In this document: in pieces, positions 28,674 through 37,885 of the stretch | Numbering within the stretch: the first letter of the stretch is position 1 | Layout of the letters: each line of letters opens with the position of its first letter | Assembly (NCBI GenBank): GCA_045540975.1 | Contig: JAZQIE010000072.1 | Location: forward strand, 6,528 to 70,527 | Origin: SIG510 sp045540975 | GTDB lineage: Bacteria > Bacillota > Clostridia > Oscillospirales > JAAYXM01 | DNA length: 64,000 nucleotides | Direction of reading: 5' to 3' | Notes under the pieces: model-generated | The model's database searches: none | The model's input: the letters and a program-made list of their open reading frames with translations, nothing else | Told to the model about the DNA's origin: nothing | Translations under genes and position numbers: made by a program

Positions 28674-29945
28674 TTGCGCACATATCTTGCAATTGATATC
28701 GGCGCGTCCTCGGGTCGGCACATTGTTGGCTGGCGTGAGGACGGAGAATTGAAAACCCGCGAGGTCTATCGCTTCGAAAACGGAGTGGAGGAGCAGGGCG
28801 GACATTTGGTGTGGAATCTCGCACGCTTGGTGCGAGAGGTGAAGGCGGGCATTGATGCCGCGCTTTTGCAATACCCAAAAATCGAGAGCCTTGCGATTGA
28901 TACCTGGGGTGTGGATTATGTCCTGCTGCGCGGCGAAGAGGCGGTAAGCCCGATGTTTGCCTACCGCGATGCGCGTACCGAGGCGGTCATCGAAGAGGTC
29001 CACAGCATTGTTCCGTTTTCCGAATTGTACCGAAAAACAGGCTGTCAATTCCAGCCGTTTAACAGTATCTATCAGATTTACGATGACTTGCGCCGCGGCA
29101 GACTCGAGGGGGTCACCGACCTTCTCATGCTGCCCGAGTATTTGATTTACGCGCTCTGCGGCGGTATGGCGCGTGAGTACACCAATGCGACCACCACAGG
29201 TCTGGTCAATGCGAAAAGCGGTGAATTTGACCGCGAGATTATCGATGCATTGGGTCTTCCGCCGCATCTTTTCCCGTCTCTCAGTAAGCCGGGTACGGTG
29301 GTGGGCGAGTACAAGGGCATCCGCTGTGTGCTTTGCGCCACCCATGATACCGCGTCCGCGGTGGAGGGGATTCCGATGGAAGGAAACGCCCCGTATATCT
29401 CGTCGGGCACATGGAGTCTCTTGGGAGTCAAGACCCCGCACGCGATTTGTGATGAAGCATCCCGATGTGTGAATTACTCCAACGAGGGCGGTGTGGGCTA
29501 CAACCGTTACCAGAAAAACATCATGGGGATGTGGGTGGTAAACGAACTGCGCCGTGAGATTTGTCCCAAGGTGCTGTTTGACGAGTTGGTCGGACTTGCA
29601 AAATGCAGTACGTTTGACCGTGTTGTGGATGTAAACGACGCCGCATTTTTGGCGCCGAAGAGCATGAAAGAAGCGTATGACACCGCATTGGGTACGCCGT
29701 GTAATACGGTGGGAGATTATTTCCGCTGTGCTTACCGCTCACTCGCGGTGAGTTATCAAACCGCGCTCGAGGAATTGGAGCGCAACACCGCGACCCGCTA
29801 CGATACGCTGTATGTGGTGGGCGGCGGTGCGAAAAACGAATACCTCAACGAACTCACCCGTGCGGAAACGGGAAAACGTGTCATCGCGCTTCCCATTGAA
29901 GCAACCGCACTCGGAAATCTCAAGATACAAATGGAGGTCGACTGA
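28674..29945 (+). CDS. rhaB: Rhamnulokinase
   Basis: An FGGY-family kinase that phosphorylates L-rhamnulose. The 423 residues start with LAIDIGASSGRHIVGW and show IDTWGVDYVLL, the FQPFNSIYQIYDDLRRG segment typical of rhamnulokinase, LCATHDTASAV near residue 220, SSGTWSLLGVKTP and the ATP-site VVGGGAKNEYLNEL near residue 378. The start is a TTG at 28674 behind GGAGGTGAG; a GTG at 28665 is part of that site. The protein ends soon after EATALGNLKIQ, about 35-40 residues earlier than usual, and the stop overlaps the rhaA ATG. Confidence 0.92.
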   Translation: MRTYLAIDIGASSGRHIVGWREDGELKTREVYRFENGVEEQGGHLVWNLARLVREVKAGIDAALLQYPKIESLAIDTWGVDYVLLRGEEAVSPMFAYRDARTEAVIEEVHSIVPFSELYRKTGCQFQPFNSIYQIYDDLRRGRLEGVTDLLMLPEYLIYALCGGMAREYTNATTTGLVNAKSGEFDREIIDALGLPPHLFPSLSKPGTVVGEYKGIRCVLCATHDTASAVEGIPMEGNAPYISSGTWSLLGVKTPHAICDEASRCVNYSNEGGVGYNRYQKNIMGMWVVNELRREICPKVLFDELVGLAKCSTFDRVVDVNDAAFLAPKSMKEAYDTALGTPCNTVGDYFRCAYRSLAVSYQTALEELERNTATRYDTLYVVGGGAKNEYLNELTRAETGKRVIALPIEATALGNLKIQMEVD

Positions 29946-31195
29946 TGAGTTACTTAGATGCAAAAGCGAAATACGCCGCATACGGTGTGGATACCGATGC
30001 CGCAATCGAGACCTTGAAAACCGTGCCGCTCGCCCTGCATTGCTGGCAGGGGGATGATGTGCGCGGCTTTGACACCGACCCGACCAAGCCTCTCACGGGC
30101 GGGATTCAGACCACGGGCAACTACCCGGGGCGTGCGCGCACACCCGAAGAGCTGATGGCGGATATTGACCGAGTCATCGCGCTGGTGCCCGGGCAGGTCA
30201 AACTCAACCTGCACGCGAGCTACGCGATTTTCGACGAGGAAAACGGCGGTTGGGTGGACCGCGACAAATTAGAGCCCAAGCACTTCAAAAAATGGGTGGA
30301 ATTTTGCAAAGCGCGTGGGTTGGGGTGCGATTTTAACCCCACCTTCTTCTCCCATCCCAAGTGCGACCCGCTCACCTTATCAAGCCCCAACGAGGAGACG
30401 CGTAAATTCTGGGTGGATCACGGCAAAGCGTGTGTCCGCATCTCGCAGTATTTGGCGGAGGAGTTGGGTCAGCCGTGTGTCATGAATATTTGGATCGGAG
30501 ACGGCTTTAAGGACATCCCTGCCGACCGCTTGGGTCCGAGAATGCGCTGCAAACAGTCGTTTGACGAAATCCTCTCCGAGCCGTTTGACCCGAAACTGGT
30601 CTATCCGTGCGCGGAATCCAAGGTATTCGGCATCGGTGTGGAGAGTTATACGGTGACAAGCGCGGAATGGTGCGTGAAATACGCGGCATCCCGTCCCGAC
30701 TGCATCACACTTATGGACAACGGGCATTACCATCCCACCGAGGTGGTGTCCGACAAGCTCTCCGCGGTGCTGGCGTACGACGAAAAGGTCGCGCTCCACA
30801 TCACACGCGGCGTGCGTTGGGACAGCGACCATGTGGTGCTGTTTGACGATGAGACCCGTGAGCTTTGCAAGGAAGTTGTCCGCTGCGGCATTGACCGCGT
30901 CTTTTTGGCGCTGGATTTCTTTGACGCCTCCATCAACCGTATCTCGGCATGGGTCAACGGCTTCCGCAACGTGCAAAAGGCGCTCTTGTATGCCCTCCTT
31001 GAGCCGAAGGAGGAACTCAAAGCCTTGCAGGATGAAGGCAATTTCACCAAGCTTATGGTACGTCTGGAAGAAGAAAAAACCATGCCCTTCGGCACGGTTT
31101 GGGAGGAATACTGCCGCCGCTGCGGTGCACCCGCAGACGGGGAGTGGTATTCGGATGTGGAAGCCTACGAAGAAGTGTTGAGAAAGAGAGGTTAG
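29945..31195 (+). CDS. rhaA: L-rhamnose isomerase
   Basis: Converts L-rhamnose to L-rhamnulose, the first step of the pathway. The 416 residues match the family length and show LALHCWQGDDVRGF near residue 31, GGIQTTGNYPGRARTPEEL, KLNLHASYAIFDEE and HPKCDPLTLSSPNEETR. Metal-binding segments include LMDNGHYHPTEVVSDKL near residue 258 and ALDFFDASINRISAW near residue 321. The start overlaps the rhaB stop by one base. Confidence 0.96.
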   Translation: MSYLDAKAKYAAYGVDTDAAIETLKTVPLALHCWQGDDVRGFDTDPTKPLTGGIQTTGNYPGRARTPEELMADIDRVIALVPGQVKLNLHASYAIFDEENGGWVDRDKLEPKHFKKWVEFCKARGLGCDFNPTFFSHPKCDPLTLSSPNEETRKFWVDHGKACVRISQYLAEELGQPCVMNIWIGDGFKDIPADRLGPRMRCKQSFDEILSEPFDPKLVYPCAESKVFGIGVESYTVTSAEWCVKYAASRPDCITLMDNGHYHPTEVVSDKLSAVLAYDEKVALHITRGVRWDSDHVVLFDDETRELCKEVVRCGIDRVFLALDFFDASINRISAWVNGFRNVQKALLYALLEPKEELKALQDEGNFTKLMVRLEEEKTMPFGTVWEEYCRRCGAPADGEWYSDVEAYEEVLRKRG

Positions 31196-31199
31196 GCGT

Positions 31200-32015
31200 A
31201 TGAAGGATATTTTAACCGCACCGTTTCTCACCGAGATGATGCGCACCACCGCAAATATGTACCGCTTGGGGTGGGATGAGAGAAACGGCGGCAACATCAG
31301 TTATCGCTTGAAGGAAGAGGAAGTTGCGGAGTACTTGGATGTGCAGGCTGTTTTGCGCACCATTCCGCTCGGATTTGATGCGTCCCCGGTTTCGGGCGCG
31401 TACTTTTTGGTCACGGGCACGGGGAAATACTTCAAAAACGTGGAGTTTGACCCGTCGGGGAATTTGGGGCTTGTCCGCATTTCCGCAGACGGGAAAAATG
31501 CGGAATTGTTGTGGGGCTTCTCCGACGGCGGAAAATTCACATCCGAGTTTCCCGCGCATCTCATGAGCCACATCGAGCGGCTTCGGGTCGACCCCGAAAA
31601 CCGCGTTGTGATGCACACACACCCCACCTATACCCTTGCAATGAATTACATCCACGAGCTCGACGAAAAGAAATTCACCCACACCTTGTGGGAGATGTGC
31701 ACCGAGTGTATCGTGGTCTTCCCGGACGGTGTGGGTGTGCTTCCGTGGATGCTTTGCGGCACCAATGAAATCGGGGAAGCGACCGCGAAAAAGATGCGCG
31801 AATTCCGTGTGGTTGTTTGGGGGATGCACGGAATCTACGGCGCGGGAAAGTCCATGGACGAGGCGTTCGGACTCATCGAAACCGTGGAAAAAGCCGCGCA
31901 AATCTATGTCCTCACCGCACATATGCCGCGTATCAACACCATCCGCGACGAAGAACTCAAAACCCTTGCGGAGGCCTTCGGCGTTACCTATCGGAAGGAT
32001 TTTCTGAATCTGTAA
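31200..32015 (+). CDS. rhaD: Rhamnulose-1-phosphate aldolase
   Basis: A class II aldolase that splits rhamnulose-1-phosphate into dihydroxyacetone phosphate and lactaldehyde. The 271 residues include NGGNISYR near residue 30, the zinc ligands in VVMHTHPTYTLAMNY near residue 136 and VVWGMHGIYGAGKSMDEA near residue 204. It lies 4 bases after rhaA. The last 32 bases overlap the 3' end of the convergent AraC gene. Lactaldehyde-handling enzymes and a rhamnose transporter are not in the window. Confidence 0.95.
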   Translation: MKDILTAPFLTEMMRTTANMYRLGWDERNGGNISYRLKEEEVAEYLDVQAVLRTIPLGFDASPVSGAYFLVTGTGKYFKNVEFDPSGNLGLVRISADGKNAELLWGFSDGGKFTSEFPAHLMSHIERLRVDPENRVVMHTHPTYTLAMNYIHELDEKKFTHTLWEMCTECIVVFPDGVGVLPWMLCGTNEIGEATAKKMREFRVVVWGMHGIYGAGKSMDEAFGLIETVEKAAQIYVLTAHMPRINTIRDEELKTLAEAFGVTYRKDFLNL

Positions 32016-32775
32016 GCCTGCGCCAGGCACCCGGGGTCGTTCCCGTCACCGTCTTGAATTGGCGGATGAAATGATACTGGTCGTGATAACCGAGCGCCTC
32101 AGCCACCGCAACCACCGAGAGGGAATCGTCGGAGAGTAAGAGGGATTTTGCATATCCCACACGCGCTTCGATGAGGTCCTGCATGGGTGAGGTGCCGAAT
32201 GTGGATTTATAAACTGCGTGAAACCGCGAAGGGGAGAGCGATGCAAGCTCCGCCATTTTCTCCACCGTCCAATTCCATTCCGGACGGGAGAGAACAGCCT
32301 TTCGTACATCGCGCAGTTTTTTTCTGCCCTGTGTCACGGGTAAAGACTCTTTTTTGAGCGCGCGAGAGAATTTGATGAGAAACTCCTCCACATACCCTGC
32401 CATCAGCTCGGTCTTATGCGGTCGGTCGGAAAAGTATTCCATCTCGATTGCGGAGAAAATTCTGGAAATGAATTCGGGGTTTTCGGGGTACAGCAGGCAG
32501 TTGCACGGGATTTCGTATCGGTCAAGGAGTGGTGCAAGCGCGTGGTCGGTATGCATCCAGTTGTGGACAACATCCTGCGAGGAGCGAAACCATTGCGGTA
32601 CCGTGGGCTCGTAGAAGATGCAGGCACCGGGGCGCGCGTGGACGGTCTCAGCCCCGAATTTGAACTCGGCGGAATCGAAAAAATGCAAAAAGGTATAATA
32701 CGCAAGCCCGCTCGGACGAGAGATGAAAAACCCCGCCTTTTCGGGCCAATCGTGGCGCACACTGTGAATTTGCAT
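31984..32775 (-). CDS. AraC-family transcriptional regulator next to a GH2 gene
   Basis: 263 residues: an N-terminal ligand-binding part (RPGACIFYEPTVPQWF) and a C-terminal AraC domain with KMAELASLSPSRFHAVYKSTFGTSPMQDL and SVVAVAEALGYHDQYHFIRQFKTVTGTTPGAWR. It diverges from the GH2 gene at 32892 and has its own TTGACA-17-TACAAT promoter. The GH2 gene has a TACAAT -10 but no good -35, which fits activation by this protein. Its 3' end overlaps rhaD by 32 bases. Confidence 0.85.
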   Translation of the reverse strand: MQIHSVRHDWPEKAGFFISRPSGLAYYTFLHFFDSAEFKFGAETVHARPGACIFYEPTVPQWFRSSQDVVHNWMHTDHALAPLLDRYEIPCNCLLYPENPEFISRIFSAIEMEYFSDRPHKTELMAGYVEEFLIKFSRALKKESLPVTQGRKKLRDVRKAVLSRPEWNWTVEKMAELASLSPSRFHAVYKSTFGTSPMQDLIEARVGYAKSLLLSDDSLSVVAVAEALGYHDQYHFIRQFKTVTGTTPGAWRRLTDSENPSDR

Positions 32776-32792
32776 GAAATCACCTCGTTTGT

Positions 32793-32821
32793 ATTGTAAT
32801 GCGAACAGTAGGATATGTCAA
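32793..32821 (-). promoter_or_regulatory. Promoter of the second AraC gene
   Basis: Minus strand TTGACA and TACAAT with a 17-base spacer, 18 bases before the start codon. Confidence 0.75.
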
Positions 32822-32891
32822 TTATAAAAGAAAAAACGGCATTTATTTTCAATGCTCCTGCGGTTACAATGAAGAAAAGGAGTGATACAAA

Positions 32892-34589
32892 ATGCAAATT
32901 CCGAGACCCGAACATCCGCGCCCACAGTTTGAGCGCGAGAATTGGATGAACTTAAACGGAACCTGGCAGTTTGAAATCGACAACGGCAGAAGCGGTGAGG
33001 AACGGAAGTTAAACATGGTGGGAACTCCGCTTGCCGCCTCGATTGTGGTGCCGTTTTGTCCGGAAAGCAAACTCTCGGGAATCGGGCATACCGACTTTAT
33101 CAGCGGTGTCTGGTACAAGCGCACCGTAACCGTGCCGAAGCACACGGGCCGTGTCTTTTTGCATTTCGGTGCGGTGGATTACCACACCAAGGCATTTGTA
33201 AACGGTGTTCCCGTGGGCGAACACGTGGGCGGTTATGTGTCCTTCCGATTTGACATTACCGACGCGCTTGTGTGCGGTAAAAACGAGATTACGGTCTACG
33301 CGGAGGACGATACCCGCGACCCGATGATTCCGTCGGGCAAGCAATCCTCCCGCTATGAATCCTACGGCTGTTTTTACACCCGTACCACCGGGATTTGGCA
33401 AACCGTGTGGATGGAATTTGTCCCCGAAACCCGCATTGAGCGCGTGGAATATTACCCGAATGTTGCGGACGGCAGCGTGACCGTGCGCGCATTTCTGTAC
33501 GGGGAGGGCGACCTCTCCTGCGAGATTTCCTATGAAGGGAAAGAGGTGGGATGTCACGAGATGAAATGTGCGGTGGGCGTTGTGTCCTTTACCGTGCCGC
33601 TTTCAGAGACCCATCTTTGGGAAGTGGGGCATGGGCGACTTTACGATGTGAAATTCACCTTTGGGGAAGACACGGTCAAGAGTTATTTCGGACTTCGCGA
33701 AGTGCGAATGGACGGATACAAATTCCTCTTAAACGGCAAATCCGTGTTCCAGCGTCTGGTACTCGACCAAGGCTTCTATCCGGAGGGGATTTATACCGCG
33801 CCGACCGATGCTGACCTCCGCCGCGACATTGAACTCTCGCTTGCGGTTGGCTTTAACGGTGCGCGGCTTCATGAGAAGGTCTTTGAAGAGCGATTCTTGT
33901 ACCACGCCGATCGTATGGGATATTTGGTGTGGGGTGAGTATCCCGACTGGGGGCTTGACCACAGCAGTTTGGAGAATGTCTACGTGCTGCTTCCCGAGTG
34001 GATGGCGGAAATCGAGCGGGATTTCAACCATCCTGCAATCATCGGCTGGTGTCCGCGCAACGAAACCTGGGACTACCACGGCAGGCCGCAGTTGGGGCAT
34101 AGCATCGCGCTTGTTTATGATGTGACCAAGGCGGTCGACCCCACCCGTCCGTGTATCGATACAAGCGGCAACTACCATGTCAAAACCGATATTTTCTGTG
34201 TGCATGACTATGACCAGAACCCGACCACCTTCAAGGAGCACTACGATAAGCTCATGACAGACGGCGAGCTCTTCAACAACTTCCCCGCACGTCAGACCTA
34301 CAACGGCGAGGCGACCTTCCTGAGCGAATACGGCGGAATCGCGTGGAATTTAAATGAAAGCGGTTGGGGATACGGCGAAGGTCCGAAGACACTTGAGGAA
34401 TTCTACGAGCGGTTTGCGGGGCTGACCGATGTGCTGCTCGACAATCATCGGATGTTTGGCTTGTGCTACACCCAACTCACCGATGTGGAGCAGGAGCAAA
34501 ACGGTCTTTACACGTATGACCGCAGACCCAAGTTTGACTGTGCGCGCCTGCACGCGGTCATGAGCCGCAAAGCCGCAATTGAAGACTAA
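32892..34589 (+). CDS. Glycoside hydrolase family 2 protein
   Basis: A cytoplasmic GH2 enzyme (no signal peptide), 565 residues. A jelly-roll sugar-binding domain (RENWMNLNGTWQFEID, GRVFLHFGAVDYHTKAFVNG) is followed by an Ig-like domain and a TIM barrel. The acid/base Glu lies in IIGWCPRNETWDY near residue 391 and the nucleophile Glu in ATFLSEYGGIAW near residue 478. The length suits the short beta-glucuronidase or galactosidase type. The substrate is not decided; position beside rhaBAD suggests it releases sugars from a rhamnose-containing glycoside. AGGAGTG site before the ATG. Confidence 0.85.
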   Translation: MQIPRPEHPRPQFERENWMNLNGTWQFEIDNGRSGEERKLNMVGTPLAASIVVPFCPESKLSGIGHTDFISGVWYKRTVTVPKHTGRVFLHFGAVDYHTKAFVNGVPVGEHVGGYVSFRFDITDALVCGKNEITVYAEDDTRDPMIPSGKQSSRYESYGCFYTRTTGIWQTVWMEFVPETRIERVEYYPNVADGSVTVRAFLYGEGDLSCEISYEGKEVGCHEMKCAVGVVSFTVPLSETHLWEVGHGRLYDVKFTFGEDTVKSYFGLREVRMDGYKFLLNGKSVFQRLVLDQGFYPEGIYTAPTDADLRRDIELSLAVGFNGARLHEKVFEERFLYHADRMGYLVWGEYPDWGLDHSSLENVYVLLPEWMAEIERDFNHPAIIGWCPRNETWDYHGRPQLGHSIALVYDVTKAVDPTRPCIDTSGNYHVKTDIFCVHDYDQNPTTFKEHYDKLMTDGELFNNFPARQTYNGEATFLSEYGGIAWNLNESGWGYGEGPKTLEEFYERFAGLTDVLLDNHRMFGLCYTQLTDVEQEQNGLYTYDRRPKFDCARLHAVMSRKAAIED

Positions 34590-34633
34590 AAAAACACTCG
34601 ACTAAGGCCAACCGCCTTAGTCGAGTGTTTTTT
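34588..34633. terminator. Bidirectional terminator
   Basis: AACACTCGACTAAGGC-caacc-GCCTTAGTCGAGTGTT flanked by A and T runs, between convergent genes. Confidence 0.9.
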
Positions 34634-35423
34634 CTTGTACAATCTCTTTTTTCTTCCACAACTCTCTCATCGCAAACGGGATGAAGAGGATTAAAAATCC
34701 GAGGGTGAGAGATTCAAGCGGAGAAAGGTCAAAAATCGCGTTTGTTTTTGGGAAGACCAGTGCAAGTCCGTGTCCCAAAAGTTCACACATCGAGAAGAAC
34801 ACGGAGAGCGCGCCGCTCAAGGTGGCAAGACGGAGCTTGTTTTTCCCGAAGATGCAGCCTGTGAGCGCGTAGAAGAAGAGCACCGCGCAAACCACCGCAA
34901 AGAGCAGATAGGAATAATCGAGCAGGATGGGGTCCGCCACACGGTCACGGTAAATTAGAATCAGTGTGTAGGAAATCCAAAGCGCGGGTGCGACCGCAAA
35001 GACCGCGTAAGTTCCGCCGCTTGACGGCGCAAATCCGTTTTTGCAAAGTCCCAAAACCGCGATTGCCGCATAAAGCGAGAAGAGCGCCTGAATCAGATTG
35101 GTCATGGAGAATTCCCGCATGACCCCGTAATACACCTGAAAGCCCGCCGAAGCAACCAGAATGAGGGCACACAGAATGCCGACAAACGGAAGGAGTGAGG
35201 CGGTGGGGCGTTCCTCCTTCGCATCGCGGATGAAAAACGCGAGTACGGAAAGCAGCAAAAAGGTCACACCGCTTAAGATCATCAGTGCGGGGGTGGCGGC
35301 GAGGTCGCCGACATACAGCCCGGTCTTCGGGTCAAACGAGTAGGCAAGTTCGGTTGCGCGCATAAGTGCGGCGCACAGACCCAAAAACAGCGGCAGCAGG
35401 ACAAACGAAAGAGTTCGTTTCAT
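34617..35423 (-). CDS. Polytopic membrane protein of unknown function
   Basis: 268 residues with about eight hydrophobic helices (for example LSFVLLPLFLGLCAALM, LMILSGVTFLLLSVLAFF, FVGILCALILVASAGF and a C-terminal LTLGFLILFIPFAMREL) and a short charged tail, KKKEIVQEKTLD. No catalytic or transport motif is recognised. The ATG at 35423 has AGGAGTG upstream. It lies 13 bases downstream of the citrate synthase gene, so the two may be cotranscribed. Confidence 0.65.
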   Translation of the reverse strand: MKRTLSFVLLPLFLGLCAALMRATELAYSFDPKTGLYVGDLAATPALMILSGVTFLLLSVLAFFIRDAKEERPTASLLPFVGILCALILVASAGFQVYYGVMREFSMTNLIQALFSLYAAIAVLGLCKNGFAPSSGGTYAVFAVAPALWISYTLILIYRDRVADPILLDYSYLLFAVVCAVLFFYALTGCIFGKNKLRLATLSGALSVFFSMCELLGHGLALVFPKTNAIFDLSPLESLTLGFLILFIPFAMRELWKKKEIVQEKTLD

Positions 35424-35436
35424 GGAAAACACTCCT

Positions 35437-36804
35437 TTAAGCGCGCTCGGAGAGCGGAATATACTCGCTGACCGGAGAGAGCGACTTGTATGCGGGACGG
35501 ATGATACGTCCGCCGGTGGTGGCTTCTTCGATACGGTGTGCACACCAGCCGACCATACGTGCAATCGCAAAAATCGGAGTGTAGAGATCTTTCGGAATGT
35601 TGAGCATCTCGTAAATCAAACCCGAGTACAAATCCACATTCGCGCAGAGCGGCTTGTCGCTGCCCTTTTCCTCTAAGAATACCTTGGGGGTCAGGCGCTC
35701 AACCGATTCGATGAGCTCGAAACGGTCGATAAAGCCGGTCTTTTTGGCGAGGTTGCGCGCATAATCCTTGAGGAGTACCGCACGCGGGTCGGAGAGGGTG
35801 TAAATCGCGTGACCCATGCCGTAAATCTTACCGCTTTGGTCACCCACCTCGCGACGGAGGATGCGGCGCAGGTAATTTGCGACCTGCTCATCATCCTTCC
35901 AGTCGGAAACATTCGCCTCAATATCCGCAAGCATATTGCAAACGCGCAGGTTTGCACCGCCGTGGAGCGGGCCTTTGAGCGAGCCGAGTGCCGCGCCGAT
36001 TGCGGAATAGGTATCGGTGCCGGACGAGGAGAGCACACGGCAGGAGAATGCCGAGTTGTTTCCGCCGCCGTGCTCTGCGTGCAGAATCAGGCAGAGGTCG
36101 AGCAGTCTCGCTTCCTCCTGGGTATATTTTTTATCCTTGCGGATGCAATAGAGCAGGGTTTCCGCGGTGGAGAGACCTGCGGGCGGAATGTGCAGGTACA
36201 TACTCTTGTTTTCGAAATAATGGCGTTTGACCTGATACGCCTGCGCCGCGATAATCGGCATCTGCGCAATGAGAGCGATGGACTGGCGGAGCATATTCTC
36301 CAAAGAGCAATCGTCCGGGTCATCGTCATACGAGTACATGACAAGGACAGAGCGCGCCAACTTATTCATGATATTCGAAGAGGGCGCCTTGATAATCATA
36401 TCCTCGGTGAAATTTTTGGGCAACTCGCGGTGCTCATGCAGCAGATTCTGGAAGATTTCCAGCTGCTCACGGGTGGGAAGCTGACCGAAGAGGATGAGGT
36501 ACGCGGCTTCTTCATAACCGAAGCGTTCATCCTCCAAAACACCGTGCACCAAGTCCTTTACGTTGATTCCGCGGTAGAAAAGCTCGCCCTCCAACGGATG
36601 GCGCTCGTTATCAATCATGGTATAACCGCGCACGTTACCGATTTGGGTCAGACCGCAAAGGACACCTGTGCCGTCCGCGTTGCGCAGACCGCGGCAAACG
36701 CGCAGGCGCGAGTACGCCTCGGTCGGGATGTGGTTATGTTTTTTGAATTCGTCGCATAAACTGGCAATAACCAAGTTTGACTTTGCAGCATTGAGTTCAG
36801 ACAT
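35437..36804 (-). CDS. gltA: Citrate synthase
   Basis: Condenses acetyl-CoA and oxaloacetate to citrate, feeding 2-oxoglutarate and glutamate synthesis in anaerobes with a partial Krebs cycle. The 455-residue protein has YRGINVKDLVHG near residue 75, the His region LILHAEHGGGNNSAFSCR near residue 240, GSLKGPLHGGANLRV near residue 275, and the Asp and Arg side chains in YGMGHAIYTLSDPRA near residue 328. It belongs to the longer clostridial type. AAGGAGG site before the ATG. Confidence 0.92.
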   Translation of the reverse strand: MSELNAAKSNLVIASLCDEFKKHNHIPTEAYSRLRVCRGLRNADGTGVLCGLTQIGNVRGYTMIDNERHPLEGELFYRGINVKDLVHGVLEDERFGYEEAAYLILFGQLPTREQLEIFQNLLHEHRELPKNFTEDMIIKAPSSNIMNKLARSVLVMYSYDDDPDDCSLENMLRQSIALIAQMPIIAAQAYQVKRHYFENKSMYLHIPPAGLSTAETLLYCIRKDKKYTQEEARLLDLCLILHAEHGGGNNSAFSCRVLSSSGTDTYSAIGAALGSLKGPLHGGANLRVCNMLADIEANVSDWKDDEQVANYLRRILRREVGDQSGKIYGMGHAIYTLSDPRAVLLKDYARNLAKKTGFIDRFELIESVERLTPKVFLEEKGSDKPLCANVDLYSGLIYEMLNIPKDLYTPIFAIARMVGWCAHRIEEATTGGRIIRPAYKSLSPVSEYIPLSERA

Positions 36805-36838
36805 GCTGTAGTCCTCCTTGTATGGGATAGTTAGTTCT

Positions 36839-36867
36839 ATTCTACCTCATTTTCGCAAAATAGTCAA
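36839..36867 (-). promoter_or_regulatory. Promoter of citrate synthase
   Basis: Minus strand TTGACT and TAGAAT with a 17-base spacer, 34 bases before the ATG. Confidence 0.7.
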
Positions 36868-36889
36868 ATCTTAGAACGAAGGTGTTACA

Positions 36890-37858
36890 ATGAAACGTTT
36901 TTTTCTTCTTTGCGGCGTGCTTTGGTGTGCGGTTTTCCTCCTCCCTCTCTTCACTCCGCACGACGGGGAGACCCTGCTTTCCGCACCGATTGAGGAGGCG
37001 GAGGTGGATCGGGAAACCGAAATCACACTCCTAACCGACGGTGCGGTGGTGACCTTGCCGCTGGACGAATATCTCGCGGGTGTGGTCGCGGCGGAAATGC
37101 CTGCCCTGTTCCCCGAAGAAGCACTCAAAGCACAGGCGGTTGCGGCGCGGACATATACCATGAAGCGCGCGAGCGAAACCCCGGATTCCTCCCACAAAGG
37201 TGCAATGGTGTGTGATGACCCCAACCATTGCAAGGCGTACAATCCGATTTCCCAATTCGTTGCGAATTGGGGGGCGAGCGGAGGCGATTACGAGGAAAAA
37301 ATCAAAGCCGCGGTGGAGGAAACCGACGGCGAGATTCTGCTCTATGAAGGCGCACCGATCAGCGCGGTGTTCCATTCCTCCTCCGCGAAAAGAACCGAGG
37401 CGGCGGCAGACGTGTGGGGGCGCGATGTCCCGTATCTGCAAAGTGTGGAGAGTGTGGGGGATGCGGAAGCGCCAAACTACGAGAGTACGGTGGCGGTCCC
37501 GATTGAAACCTTCAAGCAAACCGTCCGCGCTACATACAGCGGTGCGGATTTCACCGCGCATCCGCTGTTTGGGGATGCGGTGCGAAGTGATGCGGGCGGC
37601 GTGAAGACCATCCCGGTGGGGGGTGTGAATATTACAGGGCGCGAGCTTCGGGTATTGTTTGGACTCCGCTCCGCGAATTTCACGGTCACACAAGAGGGAG
37701 AGGATGTGGTATTCCGCACGGTGGGGTACGGTCACGGTGTGGGGATGAGCCAATACGGTGCGCGCGGTCTCGCGCTGCAGGGGATGGAGTACCGCGAGAT
37801 TCTCGCGCACTATTACAGCGGCACACAGCTTGGAAAAATCGAAAAAAAAGAAGCATGA
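36890..37858 (+). CDS. spoIID: Stage II sporulation protein D (SpoIID/LytB domain)
   Basis: A membrane-anchored lytic transglycosylase; SpoIID acts during engulfment of the forespore by trimming peptidoglycan. The 322 residues have an N-terminal hydrophobic segment (FLLCGVLWCAVFLLPLF), then LPLDEYLAGVVAAEMPA with the catalytic Glu near residue 69, AQAVAARTYTMKR, and the C-terminal GYGHGVGMSQYGARGLALQG near residue 281. The GAAGGTG site precedes the ATG. Its last codons form one arm of the terminator shared with rpsR. A non-sporulation SpoIID/LytB protein is possible. Confidence 0.88.
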   Translation: MKRFFLLCGVLWCAVFLLPLFTPHDGETLLSAPIEEAEVDRETEITLLTDGAVVTLPLDEYLAGVVAAEMPALFPEEALKAQAVAARTYTMKRASETPDSSHKGAMVCDDPNHCKAYNPISQFVANWGASGGDYEEKIKAAVEETDGEILLYEGAPISAVFHSSSAKRTEAAADVWGRDVPYLQSVESVGDAEAPNYESTVAVPIETFKQTVRATYSGADFTAHPLFGDAVRSDAGGVKTIPVGGVNITGRELRVLFGLRSANFTVTQEGEDVVFRTVGYGHGVGMSQYGARGLALQGMEYREILAHYYSGTQLGKIEKKEA

Positions 37859-37877
37859 GAAATTCTCATGCTTCTTT
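37848..37877. terminator. Bidirectional terminator for spoIID and the rpsF-ssb-rpsR operon
   Basis: AAGAAGCATGAGAA pairs with TTCTCATGCTTCTT; on the minus strand it is followed by eight Ts. The 5' arm is coding sequence of spoIID. Confidence 0.8.
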
Positions 37878-37885
37878 ATTCTGCA

